Below are positions 1 through 8,131 of a stretch of 37,338 bases of DNA, in pieces. Every line of letters begins with the position of its first letter. Position 1 is the stretch's first letter. Made by a program: the position numbers and the translations under genes. Below the pieces are notes generated by a model. The model did not search any database and was not told the origin of the DNA. It worked only from the letters and a program-made list of their open reading frames with translations. Location of the stretch: positions 1 to 37,338 of the forward strand of contig UQSL01000012.1 of the NCBI GenBank assembly GCA_900543705.1. Direction: 5' to 3'. Source of the DNA: an uncultured Oscillospiraceae bacterium (GTDB taxonomy: Bacteria; Bacillota; Clostridia; Oscillospirales; Ruminococcaceae).

Positions 1-117
1 GAGCAGTGCTCGCATCGGGACATAGGGACTTGCCGAGGCTTCGCCGTCTTTCCTTTTCGGGCGGATTTAAGCGATAATAAGGGAGACTTTATCACAGGCG
101 TGGAATTGGAAAATTAA
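1..117 (+). other. Possible C-terminal end of an upstream gene (unresolved)
   Basis: The window opens inside sequence that may be the tail of an upstream gene. One frame is open from base 1 to a TAA at 115-117, and another from base 3 to a TAA at 75-77. Neither stretch is long enough to recognise a family or to choose between the frames, and an open run of this length can occur by chance. Confidence 0.2.
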
Positions 118-129
118 ATATGCTATAAT
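100..129 (+). promoter_or_regulatory. Extended -10 promoter for the M16 peptidase operon
   Basis: TGCTATAATG places a perfect TATAAT at 124-129 with the TG of an extended -10 at 121-122. A poor -35 (GTGGAA, 100-105) lies 18 bases upstream. A transcript from here would start near 136 and carry a leader of about 200 bases before the first gene. Confidence 0.6.
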
Positions 130-133
130 GGAC

Positions 134-300
134 TGCGGGTAGCCCATTATCTTTCATTTAAAAGGCCCGCCTACGGCGACGGCCAATTCTTCCGGGTGGT
201 GCGCGCTCGGGAAACTTGAAATATTTATCTTTGTTGCCTAAACCGATGGACACGGCGGCATACTAAGAGAGAATGTCATACGTTTGTGGCAGAGCGTTCC
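134..300 (+). other. Structured 5' leader of unknown class
   Basis: No gene is seen here. Several stems can be drawn: GCGGG (135-139) with CCCGC (166-170); TTCC with GGAA at about 190-213; and TGTTGCC (232-238) with GGCGGCA (254-260), using two G-U pairs. No known riboswitch signature (T-box, SAM, TPP, c-di-GMP, purine) was recognised and there is no terminator before the gene. It could be a regulatory leader or a processed small RNA. Confidence 0.3.
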
Positions 301-337
301 AGGGCATTCAGACTGACTTTATTTAGGAGAGATGACA

Positions 338-1630
338 ATGGCTTATCAGCTCATAGAGCAAGAGATTGCGCCTGGAATTGGTTTCCACGCAGTCTGTGAC
401 GACAGGTTTAAGACCACGCTCCTGTCTGTGAATTTCCGCATCCCACTTGACAGAGAAAGAGCGGCGGAATACGCGGTTGTAGGTCCTCTGCTGAGAAAGA
501 AATCCCTGGAGTATCCGGATTTCACCCTGCTCAACCAGAAGCTCTGCGACATGTATGGCGCGTCACTGTATGCCGATGTAAAAAAGATCGGCGGCTGGCA
601 GGTAATTTCCCTGTCTCTGCGTTCGATTGACAATCGCTATGTCCTGGATTGCGAGGACTTGACCCACGAATGTGCAGAGCTCCTGTGCTCTCTCATTACA
701 AAACCCTGTCTGGCAGACGGATGTTTTGAGGAGTCCGAGGTGGAGATAGAACGCCAAAACCTCATTGATATGATTGAATCCAAGGTTAACGACAAACGTG
801 CTTATGCAATTGACCAGTGTGAGGAACGGATGTATACCGGGGAGCCTTATGGCATCGATGAATACGGCACGGTGGAGGCGGCACATGCGGTTACCCCACA
901 GTCTGCGACGCAGGCTTACCGCGATTTGATGAAACATGCACGGATGGAAGTTATGTTTACCGGTCATGGGGATACCAAGAAAATTTCAGCCGTTTTTGAG
1001 CGGGCTTTTTCCTCGGTGGAACGGGAACCCATATCCAATCCGGAGTTTCCCCGGATTGCGGGAGCTCAAAAAGTGACCGAACATGTCGAGCGGATGGATG
1101 TTATTCAATCTAAGCTGGTCATGGGCTTCCGGACCGGCACATTTGCGCAGAGTCCTGATTTGAGCGCGATGCGTCTCATGGTTGCCATTTTTGGTGGGAC
1201 AGCGTTTTCCCGCCTCTTTGTTCATGTGAGGGAGGAAAAAAGCCTGTGCTACTACTGCGCAGCGCGATTTGACCGGATTAAAGGCGTTATACTTGTCGAC
1301 TCGGGTGTGCAGAGCGAAAACCGGGAGGTGGCACAACGGGAAATTTTGCGTCAGCTCGATATCATGCGCGAAGGCGGCTTTTCCGACGGGGAATTCGAGG
1401 CCGCCAAGCTGAGTATGAAAAATGCCTTTGCCACAATCATAGATTCCCCTTCAGGACTGGAAAACTGGTACCTGGTACAGATTGTCGCCGGGACTCATAC
1501 TTCCCCTGAAGAAGAAGGCAGGTCGATTGCCGAAGTGACGAGAGAACAGGTCGCAGATGCTGCGAAAAAGATCACGCTTGACACCGTCTATTTCCTGACC
1601 GGCAAAGAGGAAGGGGAGGCACACTCATGA
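338..1630 (+). CDS. ymfF: M16 peptidase family protein, YmfF-like (likely non-catalytic subunit)
   Basis: A 430-residue M16 (pitrilysin/insulinase) family protein. The zinc-binding HxxEH signature is absent from the N-terminal half, while the C-terminal half keeps the family's substrate-domain block around residues 285-305 (GGTAFSRLF...VREEKSLCYY). This is the pattern of the inactive partner in a two-chain M16 peptidase, and the next gene carries the intact HxxEH. In Bacillus the YmfF/YmfH pair has been linked to EF-P modification, and related proteins process peptides; the substrate here is unknown. Start: ATG 338 is chosen over ATG 332 because AGGAGA at 325-330 is seven bases upstream of 338 but touches 332. 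The stop overlaps the next start by four bases (ATGA), implying translational coupling. Confidence 0.85.
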   Translation: MAYQLIEQEIAPGIGFHAVCDDRFKTTLLSVNFRIPLDRERAAEYAVVGPLLRKKSLEYPDFTLLNQKLCDMYGASLYADVKKIGGWQVISLSLRSIDNRYVLDCEDLTHECAELLCSLITKPCLADGCFEESEVEIERQNLIDMIESKVNDKRAYAIDQCEERMYTGEPYGIDEYGTVEAAHAVTPQSATQAYRDLMKHARMEVMFTGHGDTKKISAVFERAFSSVEREPISNPEFPRIAGAQKVTEHVERMDVIQSKLVMGFRTGTFAQSPDLSAMRLMVAIFGGTAFSRLFVHVREEKSLCYYCAARFDRIKGVILVDSGVQSENREVAQREILRQLDIMREGGFSDGEFEAAKLSMKNAFATIIDSPSGLENWYLVQIVAGTHTSPEEEGRSIAEVTREQVADAAKKITLDTVYFLTGKEEGEAHS

Positions 1631-2904
1631 GAGAACAGATTATCACAAACTCCCAGGTAGGGGAACAGTATTATAAAATCGAGCATGACAGCGGCTTGAC
1701 ATTGCTGCTCTATCCAATGAAGGGATACAACAGCTCCTATGCACTGTTTGGAACCAAATACGGGTCTGTGGACAATTGTTTCAAACGGGCCGGCGAGAAG
1801 GAATTTACCACAGTGCCGGAAGGTATCGCCCATTTTTTGGAACACAAGCTCTTTGAGAGCGAGGACAAGGATGCCTTTGCGCGTTATGCTGAAACAGGAG
1901 CGTCCGCAAACGCCTATACCTCCTTTGACAAGACCTGTTACCTTTTTTCGTGCACGGACAACTTTAAGGAATCACTTGAAATCCTGTTGGATTTTGTTAC
2001 CTCACCATATTTTACCGAGCAGACAGTGCAAAAGGAGCAGGGGATTATCGGACAGGAAATCAAGATGTATGACGATGACCCGAACTGGCAGGTTTATTTC
2101 AATCTGTTAAAGGGCCTGTACCAGCGCCATCCATTGCGCATCGACATCGCAGGTACGGTGGAATCCATCGCGAAAATTACGGCGGATAATCTCTATGAGT
2201 GTTATCATACTTTTTACAATCTCCACAACATGGCGCTCGCGATTGCCGGCAACTTTACCGTGGAAGAGGTACTCGAATTCGCAGATCGGATCTTGAAAAA
2301 GGCGGAGGATATTGAGGTGGTGCGTGCTCCTTCCGAGGAACCGGAGGAGATCTGTACCGCTGAAACAGTCATAACTCTCCCGGTTGCTCAGCCGCTGTTC
2401 CAGGTGGGCTTTAAAGAAAAAGTCCCGGTTAAACAACAGCTCGCCAGGGACTATGTGCTGCACTCGATATTGCTCGAGTGCATCGCCGGGGAATCCTCCC
2501 CGCTGTACCGGGAGCTCTACGACGCCGGCCTTATCAATTCAAGCTTTGGTACGGAAATCATGCTGGGTTCAGATTATATGTGTACCATTTTTGCTGGAGA
2601 AGGCAAAGATCCGAAACTGGTTCGTGACAAACTTGCAGACAAAATCTGCGAATACCGGGAGCGGAGAATTGAAACGACTGTGTTTGAACAGCAGCGCAAG
2701 GCCCTGTACGGCCGTTTTGTACGGGGACACGGCAGTGTCGAAAATGTCGCAAGCTCCCTGCTCGATTCCCATTTCCTTGGTCTCGGCGAGTTTGAAGTGC
2801 TCGATGCCTGCGCGGCAGTTACCTGTGAAGAGGCGAATGAGTACCTGCAGACTGTGATGCAAAAAGACAAAATGGCGCTCTCCGTCGTCTGTCCGCAACA
2901 ATAA
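1627..2904 (+). CDS. ymfH: M16 zinc peptidase, YmfH-like (catalytic subunit)
   Basis: A 425-residue M16 metallopeptidase. It has the inverted zinc motif HFLEH at residues 69-73 (two His ligands and the catalytic Glu) and a downstream acidic segment around residues 137-144 (KEQGIIGQE) that should supply the third ligand. The C-terminal half carries the usual substrate-binding block (SPLYRELYDAGL, about residue 291). It overlaps the preceding YmfF-like gene by four bases, so the two probably form one heterodimeric peptidase. A GC-rich hairpin follows it before lgt. The physiological substrate cannot be read from sequence. Confidence 0.88.
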   Translation: MREQIITNSQVGEQYYKIEHDSGLTLLLYPMKGYNSSYALFGTKYGSVDNCFKRAGEKEFTTVPEGIAHFLEHKLFESEDKDAFARYAETGASANAYTSFDKTCYLFSCTDNFKESLEILLDFVTSPYFTEQTVQKEQGIIGQEIKMYDDDPNWQVYFNLLKGLYQRHPLRIDIAGTVESIAKITADNLYECYHTFYNLHNMALAIAGNFTVEEVLEFADRILKKAEDIEVVRAPSEEPEEICTAETVITLPVAQPLFQVGFKEKVPVKQQLARDYVLHSILLECIAGESSPLYRELYDAGLINSSFGTEIMLGSDYMCTIFAGEGKDPKLVRDKLADKICEYRERRIETTVFEQQRKALYGRFVRGHGSVENVASSLLDSHFLGLGEFEVLDACAAVTCEEANEYLQTVMQKDKMALSVVCPQQ

Positions 2905-2913
2905 AGCAAAATA

Positions 2914-2929
2914 CCCCGCAAGTGCGGGG
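2914..2929 (+). other. GC hairpin between ymfH and lgt
   Basis: CCCCGC, loop AAGT, GCGGGG: a perfect six-pair stem ten bases after the ymfH stop. It has no U tract, so it is not a convincing terminator. It lies 12 bases before the lgt ribosome-binding site and may act as an mRNA processing or stability element. Confidence 0.4.
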
Positions 2930-2954
2930 ACTACATAAACCGGAGGTTTCTTTT

Positions 2955-4250
2955 ATGGATAAAGTAGTACAGTTTCCGGGTCTTGGACTCGAGTTTTCGT
3001 TTAACACCACGGCATTTTCGATTGGCGGCATCCATGTGGCATGGTATGGGATACTGATTACCGTAGGACTCTTGCTTGCCATTCTTTACTGTTTCAGACG
3101 GCTGAAAATTTTTGGCCTCAACACCGACCGCGTGATTGACGTCGTGATTGGCGGCATCATCGGCGGTATCATCGGTGCGCGCGCTTACTATGTGGCGTTT
3201 AGCTGGGACGACTACAAGTATTATATCTGGGACATCTTTAAGGTCTGGGAAGGCGGTATGGCCATCTACGGCGGCATCATCGGTGCACTTTTGGTTGGCA
3301 TTATTATGTGTAAAATCCGCCATGTCCGTATACTCCCAATGCTGGACGTCGCAGGTCTTGGCTTTTTGATTGGCCAGTGCATCGGGCGCTGGGGCAATTT
3401 TGTCAACGTGGAAGCTTTTGGCTCGAACACGACGCTTCCATGGGGAATGACCGGGCCGGATATCCAGACTTATCTTACCAACCGCGTATCTTATCTTGCC
3501 AACATCGGCGTGACGGTGGATCCATCTCTGCCGGTTCACCCCTGTTTTCTGTATGAATCGCTTTGGTGCCTAATTGGGTTTATCCTGCTGCATCTTTACA
3601 CCAAACACCGCAAGTTCGACGGAGAATTGTTCCTGATGTATGTCGGATGGTATGGCCTTGGCCGTGCTTTTATCGAGGGGCTCCGCACTGACCCGCTGCT
3701 GATAGGCGGACTGCGCGTTTCTCAAATTTTGGCCATCGTCTGTGTCGTCGTTTCCGCTATTTTGATTTTGGTATTCCGTTCTAAAATCAAGAATGCGAAT
3801 GACCCGGATTATCTGCCGTTGTATGTGACGACAGAGGAATCAAAGATGATGCTCGAGGGCACCTACGATGCGTTTGAAAAAGAGCAGCGCTTGAAGAAGA
3901 AACAGGCGAAAGAGGATGCCAAACGCAAAAAGATGCTGGCAAAGCTCGGCGGCCAGGAGGAGGAAGAACTCGAGCCGATGGGATATGCTGGGGAGGAAGA
4001 GACTCCAACCGACGGCACTGAGTCCAAAGCAGCAGAGGAGACAACACAGGAGTCCGGCGAAGAAGCAGAGGAAAACGCTACTCCAGGGGAACCCGCCGAA
4101 TCAGAGGAGCCTGTAAAAGAAGAATCCGCCGGCTTGACTGCAGAGCAACCGGAAAACAAAAATGCCGTTGTGGCTGAGAATATTCCAGCTAACAAAGATA
4201 CAGAAGAATCTTCTGAATCCGAGGATGAGGAGAAAAAAACGGAAAACTAA
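2955..4250 (+). CDS. lgt: Prolipoprotein diacylglyceryl transferase with long acidic C-terminal tail
   Basis: Lgt transfers diacylglycerol from phosphatidylglycerol to the lipobox cysteine of prolipoproteins in the cytoplasmic membrane. Multiple membrane segments fill residues 1-275. The signature GRWGNFVNVEAFG is at 144-156 and the conserved VHPCFLYES block follows. The core is of normal size, but residues about 276-431 form an extra cytoplasmic tail: first basic/coiled-coil-like (KEQRLKKKQAKEDAKRKK), then very rich in Glu, Ser, Thr and Pro. Lgt is usually about 260-300 residues, so the tail is unusual in length. Start: ATG 2955 is used, eight bases after GGAGG at 2942-2946; the in-frame GTG at 2922 lies within the preceding hairpin and has no ribosome-binding site. 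Confidence 0.95.
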   Translation: MDKVVQFPGLGLEFSFNTTAFSIGGIHVAWYGILITVGLLLAILYCFRRLKIFGLNTDRVIDVVIGGIIGGIIGARAYYVAFSWDDYKYYIWDIFKVWEGGMAIYGGIIGALLVGIIMCKIRHVRILPMLDVAGLGFLIGQCIGRWGNFVNVEAFGSNTTLPWGMTGPDIQTYLTNRVSYLANIGVTVDPSLPVHPCFLYESLWCLIGFILLHLYTKHRKFDGELFLMYVGWYGLGRAFIEGLRTDPLLIGGLRVSQILAIVCVVVSAILILVFRSKIKNANDPDYLPLYVTTEESKMMLEGTYDAFEKEQRLKKKQAKEDAKRKKMLAKLGGQEEEELEPMGYAGEEETPTDGTESKAAEETTQESGEEAEENATPGEPAESEEPVKEESAGLTAEQPENKNAVVAENIPANKDTEESSESEDEEKKTEN

Positions 4251-4288
4251 GACGCATTCAGGGGGACAGATAGGAGGAAGTAAACGGC

Positions 4289-5143
4289 ATGTCGATTCTG
4301 ATTGATGGAAAAGAAATTTCCGCAAAGGTCAAGGCCGAGGCGGCTAAGGAAGCAAGTGCTCTTTCCAAACGAGGGATTACCCCAACGATTGCGGTTATCC
4401 TGGTGGGAGATAATTCCGCTTCCAAGGTGTATGTCCGCAACAAAATTCGCGCCTGTGAGCAGACGGGGATCCGTTCAGAGAAATATGAGCTGCCGCAAAC
4501 TGCTTCTCAGCAGGAAATTCTCGAAGTAATTCAGGAGCTTTCCGACAGGAAAGATGTCCACGGGATTCTCGTCCAGCTCCCATTGCCGGAGCAGATTGAT
4601 GAGCAGGTTGTTATCCGTGCGATTCCCTCGGAAAAAGACGTCGATGGATTCCATCCGGAAAACATCGGCAGGCTGCTGACGGGCGGGCATCAGCTCGTCC
4701 CCTGTACCCCGGCGGGTATTATCCGTTTGCTTGAGGAAACCGGCACCGGGATTCAGGGCAAGCACTGTGTCATTATCGGGCGTTCCAACATTGTGGGAAA
4801 ACCGATGGCTTTGCTGATTCTTGAAAAAAATGCTACGGTCACTATCTGCCACTCCAGAACAAAGGATCTGGCGCTGTTGACAAGGCAGGCAGATATTCTG
4901 ATTGCCGCAGTGGGAAAACCGAAGTTTGTCACCGCGGACATGGTGAAGGAGGGAGCCGTCGTTGTTGACGTTGGCATGGACCACGATGAAAATGGCAAGC
5001 TGTGCGGAGATGTCGATTTTGAACAGGTGAAGGACAAATGCTCCTTTATAACCCCGGTACCCGGCGGAGTCGGCCCGATGACCGTGGCCATGTTGATGAA
5101 AAACACGATTTTGGCGGCAAAGCTGCAAAATGGCGAAAGATAA
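4289..5143 (+). CDS. folD: Bifunctional methylenetetrahydrofolate dehydrogenase/cyclohydrolase
   Basis: FolD interconverts 5,10-methylene-, methenyl- and 10-formyl-tetrahydrofolate in the cytoplasm, supplying one-carbon units for purine and formyl-Met synthesis. The 284-residue length is typical. The catalytic Tyr-x3-Lys is at Y48/K52 (YVRNK), the nucleotide-binding GRSNIVGKP near residue 163 and the PGGVGPMT signature near 257. The start is preceded by AGGAGG at 4273-4278. It follows lgt by 38 bases and is probably co-transcribed with it; the next operon has its own promoter just after the stop. Confidence 0.96.
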   Translation: MSILIDGKEISAKVKAEAAKEASALSKRGITPTIAVILVGDNSASKVYVRNKIRACEQTGIRSEKYELPQTASQQEILEVIQELSDRKDVHGILVQLPLPEQIDEQVVIRAIPSEKDVDGFHPENIGRLLTGGHQLVPCTPAGIIRLLEETGTGIQGKHCVIIGRSNIVGKPMALLILEKNATVTICHSRTKDLALLTRQADILIAAVGKPKFVTADMVKEGAVVVDVGMDHDENGKLCGDVDFEQVKDKCSFITPVPGGVGPMTVAMLMKNTILAAKLQNGER

Positions 5144-5148
5144 CTTCA

Positions 5149-5177
5149 TTGACAGCCCTCAAAAAGTATGATATCAT
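5149..5177 (+). promoter_or_regulatory. Sigma-A promoter of the rplU operon
   Basis: TTGACA at 5149-5154, a 17-base spacer and TATCAT at 5172-5177: a near-consensus housekeeping promoter placed right after folD and just before the L21 leader. Confidence 0.85.
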
Positions 5178-5185
5178 AAATAAGC

Positions 5186-5262
5186 CGCATGTTCCGGGCT
5201 TTTATAAGACGCACTGTGCGCGCCTTGGAACAGCGAGATTATAGGAATGGGCAGGTGCCTGA
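5186..5262 (+). promoter_or_regulatory. Ribosomal protein L21 leader (autoregulatory RNA)
   Basis: A stem TGTTCC (5190-5195) with GGAACA (5227-5232) encloses an inner hairpin around CGCACTGTGCG. It is followed by an ATAGGA-containing single-stranded stretch leading to the rplU start. Position, size and this fold match the L21 leader family of Firmicutes, which is thought to let L21 repress its own operon. The assignment rests on my recall of the motif and was not tested by a covariance model. Confidence 0.7.
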
Positions 5263-5263
5263 A

Positions 5264-5575
5264 ATGTATGCAATTATCGAAACCGGCGGCAAACAGTACC
5301 GCGTCAGCGAGGGCGATACGATTTATATCGAAAAGCTCGGCGTCCAGGCGGACGAGACCGTTACCTTTGATAAGGTAATCGCAGTGTCCTCTGACAATGG
5401 CGTGAAAGTTGGTACTCCTGTTGTTGACGGCGCAACTGTAACAGCGAGAGTCATCAAAAACGGCAAGCAGAAGAAGATCACCGTCTTCACCTACAAACCG
5501 AAGAAGGATTCTCACCGCAAAATCGGTCACAGACAGCCTTATACCAAGGTTCAGATCCAGACCATTCACGCGTAA
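5264..5575 (+). CDS. rplU: 50S ribosomal protein bL21
   Basis: Binds 23S rRNA in the large subunit. The protein is 103 residues, standard for the family, and starts MYAIIETGGKQYRV, the typical L21 N-terminus. The frame extends 25 codons upstream (to 5189), but those codons lie inside the leader RNA and do not resemble L21, so ATG 5264 is used. The C-terminal KKDSHRKIGHRQ block is characteristic. The stop overlaps the prp start by one base, in the conserved order rplU-prp-rpmA. Confidence 0.97.
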   Translation: MYAIIETGGKQYRVSEGDTIYIEKLGVQADETVTFDKVIAVSSDNGVKVGTPVVDGATVTARVIKNGKQKKITVFTYKPKKDSHRKIGHRQPYTKVQIQTIHA

Positions 5576-5892
5576 TGATCCGAGCACAGTTTTTTTGTAA
5601 AAACGGTAGGTTCTGTTCTGTGAAAGTGAGCGGACATGCCGGTTTTGCAGAATCCGGGGAAGATATCGTGTGCGCGAGCGTATCCTCTGCGGTGCAGCTT
5701 ACGGCAAACGGTATTACCGAATGTGCGAAGCAGCAGGCGGAAGTCCTCGTGAAGAACGATGAAATTTCCGTGACCCTCCCGGCGCACCCGTCGGATATGG
5801 CGGTGTGTTTTCTGGATGCCCTTCATCTGCATCTGGAGTGCCTGGAGCAGGATTTTGAAAGATGTATCAAAGTTACAGTTTCGGAGGTGTAA
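5575..5892 (+). CDS. prp: Ribosomal-processing cysteine protease Prp
   Basis: A 105-residue cysteine protease that removes the N-terminal extension of L27 in Firmicutes and relatives. The catalytic pair is visible as H21 (GHAGFAESG) and C33 (DIVCASVSSA). It is encoded between rplU and rpmA with a one-base overlap to rplU, as is conserved. Its substrate site is present in the next gene. Prp is essential in species with extended L27. Confidence 0.95.
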   Translation: MIRAQFFCKNGRFCSVKVSGHAGFAESGEDIVCASVSSAVQLTANGITECAKQQAEVLVKNDEISVTLPAHPSDMAVCFLDALHLHLECLEQDFERCIKVTVSEV

Positions 5893-5896
5893 GAAA

Positions 5897-6175
5897 ATGC
5901 TGAGAATTAGCATGCAGTTTTTTGCTCATAAAAAGGGTGTTGGTTCCACAAAGAACGGCCGTGATTCCGAGTCCAAGCGCCTTGGCGTAAAACGCGGAGA
6001 TGGACAGTTCGTTCTGGCCGGTAACATCCTTGTGCGTCAGCGCGGAACCCACATCCATCCGGGTGAGAACGTCCGCCGCGGTTCTGACGATACTCTGTTT
6101 GCGACCATCGACGGTAAGGTTAAATTCGAGCGCATCGGGCGTGACCGCAAAAAAGTCAGCGTTTACGCTGACTAG
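5897..6175 (+). CDS. rpmA: 50S ribosomal protein bL27 with Prp-cleaved N-terminal extension
   Basis: A 92-residue L27. The precursor begins MLRISMQFF followed by AHKKGVGSTKNGRDS, i.e. the Firmicutes extension that ends in QFF and is cut by Prp to expose the N-terminal arm reaching the peptidyl-transferase centre. ATG 5897 follows GGAGGTG (5883-5889); an in-frame upstream start at 5816 lies inside prp and is not L27-like. A strong terminator follows, closing the rplU-prp-rpmA operon. Confidence 0.97.
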   Translation: MLRISMQFFAHKKGVGSTKNGRDSESKRLGVKRGDGQFVLAGNILVRQRGTHIHPGENVRRGSDDTLFATIDGKVKFERIGRDRKKVSVYAD

Positions 6176-6199
6176 GGGAAAACCAGCAAAACACGAAAG

Positions 6200-6234
6200 T
6201 ATCCCGAGCTGTTTACAGCCTCGGGATTTCTTTT
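6200..6234 (+). terminator. Intrinsic terminator after rpmA
   Basis: Stem ATCCCGAG with CTCGGGAT around a GC-closed loop (CTGTTTACAGC), followed by TTCTTTT. Confidence 0.9.
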
Positions 6235-6243
6235 CGCATTTAA

Positions 6244-6272
6244 TTGATGTTTGTGTGTTTTTCGAATATAAT
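6244..6272 (+). promoter_or_regulatory. Sigma-A promoter of obg
   Basis: TTGATG at 6244-6249, 17 bases, TATAAT at 6267-6272. It sits directly after the rpmA terminator and gives a leader of about 90 bases to obg. Confidence 0.8.
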
Positions 6273-6368
6273 AATACCAAGAATCGTACGCGGAGATAAC
6301 CGTCAAAAAATCAAAGAAAACAGAAAGCAGGATGTGCACGTTGCATGTCTGACAGGTGGTGAAGTAAG

Positions 6369-7640
6369 ATGTTTGTCGATTTAGCAAAAATTCAGGTTAA
6401 AGCGGGTGACGGCGGAAACGGCGCAGTCGCATTCCATAGGGAGAAATATGTCGCGGCGGGCGGTCCGGACGGTGGAGACGGTGGAAACGGCGGAAATGTT
6501 ATTTTTGTGGTGGACGACCATTTAAATACGTTGATTGATTTTCGGTATCAGCGTAAATACTTGGCCGAAAATGGACAGCCAGGAGGCAACAAACGCTGCA
6601 AAGGCAAAAACGGGAAAGATCTGATTGTCAAGGTGCCACGCGGTACTCTGGTGCGAGAGCTGGAAAGCGGCAGGCTGCTCGCCGATATGTCCTCCGATGA
6701 GCCGGTTGTCATTGCCAAAGGCGGACGCGGCGGATGGGGCAACACCCATTTTGCGACGGCAACCCGACAGATTCCTCGTTTTGCGAAAAACGGGCTGCCG
6801 GGACAGGGCTTTGAGCTCCAGCTGGAAATGAAATTGTTGGCGGATGTCGGATTAGTCGGTTTCCCAAACGTCGGAAAATCGACGCTCATCTCCGCGCTCA
6901 GTGATGCAAAGCCGAAAATCGCAAATTATCACTTTACCACACTGACCCCGGTGCTCGGTGTAGTGCGGGTGCAGGAAAATCAGTCCTTTGTCATGGCGGA
7001 CATTCCGGGCCTCATTGAGGGGGCAAGCGAAGGCGTCGGCTTGGGACATGAGTTCTTGCGCCATGTCGACCGCTGCCGGCTGCTTGTCCATCTGGTGGAC
7101 GTTTCCGGCATCGAGGGAAGGGATCCTGTAGAGGATTTTGAAACCATTAACCAGGAATTAAAAAATTACAATGAAGAAATTGCTTCCCGTCCCCAACTTG
7201 TCGTGGCGAACAAATGCGACCTTGCGGCGCCAGAGCAGATCGAAGCATTCCACTCCTACATCAAGGAGCAGGGCTATGACTTTTTTGAGATATCCGCCGC
7301 GATGAACCGAGGGACACAAGACCTGAAAAAAGCAATCGCCGAGGAGCTTTCCAAACTTCCCCCTATTAAACGGTATGAGGCAAACCCCTACACCGATGAG
7401 GAGCTTGTGGCGAGGAAGAAAAACGAGTTCCAAATCAAAGTGGAACACGGAGTTTACTTTGTCACAGCGGATTGGCTGCTCCCGGTGCTCGGCAATGTGG
7501 ATGTTGAGGATTATGAATCCCTCCAGTATTTCCAGAGGGTTCTTCAGAAAAGCGGTATTATTGCAAAGCTGGAGGAAATGGGAATTCGGGAAGGGGATAC
7601 TGTTAATATCCTTGACTTTGAATTTGATTATGTTCGATAA
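6369..7640 (+). CDS. obg: GTPase Obg (ribosome assembly/stress GTPase)
   Basis: A 423-residue Obg/CgtA GTPase that acts in large-subunit maturation and links growth to stress and sporulation in Firmicutes. The glycine-rich Obg fold spans residues 1-158 (AGDGGNG, GGPDGGDGGNGG). The G domain starts with the P-loop GFPNVGKS at 164-171, followed by ADIPGLIEGA (G3) and NKCD (G4) near residue 281. The C-terminal OCT domain occupies about 345-423. The ribosome-binding site is AGGTGG 10-15 bases before ATG 6369. It begins an operon with mrnC and yitT. Confidence 0.97.
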   Translation: MFVDLAKIQVKAGDGGNGAVAFHREKYVAAGGPDGGDGGNGGNVIFVVDDHLNTLIDFRYQRKYLAENGQPGGNKRCKGKNGKDLIVKVPRGTLVRELESGRLLADMSSDEPVVIAKGGRGGWGNTHFATATRQIPRFAKNGLPGQGFELQLEMKLLADVGLVGFPNVGKSTLISALSDAKPKIANYHFTTLTPVLGVVRVQENQSFVMADIPGLIEGASEGVGLGHEFLRHVDRCRLLVHLVDVSGIEGRDPVEDFETINQELKNYNEEIASRPQLVVANKCDLAAPEQIEAFHSYIKEQGYDFFEISAAMNRGTQDLKKAIAEELSKLPPIKRYEANPYTDEELVARKKNEFQIKVEHGVYFVTADWLLPVLGNVDVEDYESLQYFQRVLQKSGIIAKLEEMGIREGDTVNILDFEFDYVR

Positions 7641-7660
7641 GAAGCAGAGGCAGAAAGAAG

Positions 7661-8119
7661 GTGACAGCTATCCTGAATTTGGATTTACAACCACTTGATA
7701 TGAAAACCTACAGCCCAATTACGCTTGCATTTGTAGGTGACGCGGTATATGAGCTGCTGGTACGGCAGTACATTGTACAACATATGAATGCGCCTGCCAA
7801 TAAACTGCATTTAAAAGCGGTGGAAAAGGTCTGCTGTACCTTTCAGTCTGCTTCTGTTTCGCGCATTGAAGCGATGCTGAACGAGAATGAAGCGGATATT
7901 TTCCGCCGCGGGCGAAATTCCAGCACCCAGCGTGTTCCAAAAAATGCAAAGCCGGTGGAATACCGGCGGGCAACCGGGTTAGAAGCTTTGTTCGGATACC
8001 TCTATCTTAAAGGGGAAAATGGACGAATCCAGCAGCTCTTCCAAAAAATTATAGAGGATGATGGGGAATCGGGTCAGGCCAGCGCAACAGAGAAAACAGA
8101 CGCGCGGCAACTTAGATGA
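7661..8119 (+). CDS. mrnC: Mini-ribonuclease III (23S rRNA maturation)
   Basis: A 152-residue RNase III catalytic domain without a dsRNA-binding domain, as in Mini-III, which trims 23S rRNA ends in Firmicutes. The active-site block LAFVGDAVYE has catalytic Asp at about residue 27; RRGRNSS and the GLEALFGYLYL helix follow. The start is a GTG at 7661; the next in-frame ATG at 7700 would still keep the domain, but the Firmicutes family normally has a few residues before it, and AGAAGG-like purines precede the GTG. Twenty bases separate it from obg, indicating one transcript. Confidence 0.9.
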   Translation: MTAILNLDLQPLDMKTYSPITLAFVGDAVYELLVRQYIVQHMNAPANKLHLKAVEKVCCTFQSASVSRIEAMLNENEADIFRRGRNSSTQRVPKNAKPVEYRRATGLEALFGYLYLKGENGRIQQLFQKIIEDDGESGQASATEKTDARQLR

Positions 8120-8131
8120 GGAGCGTTACAT

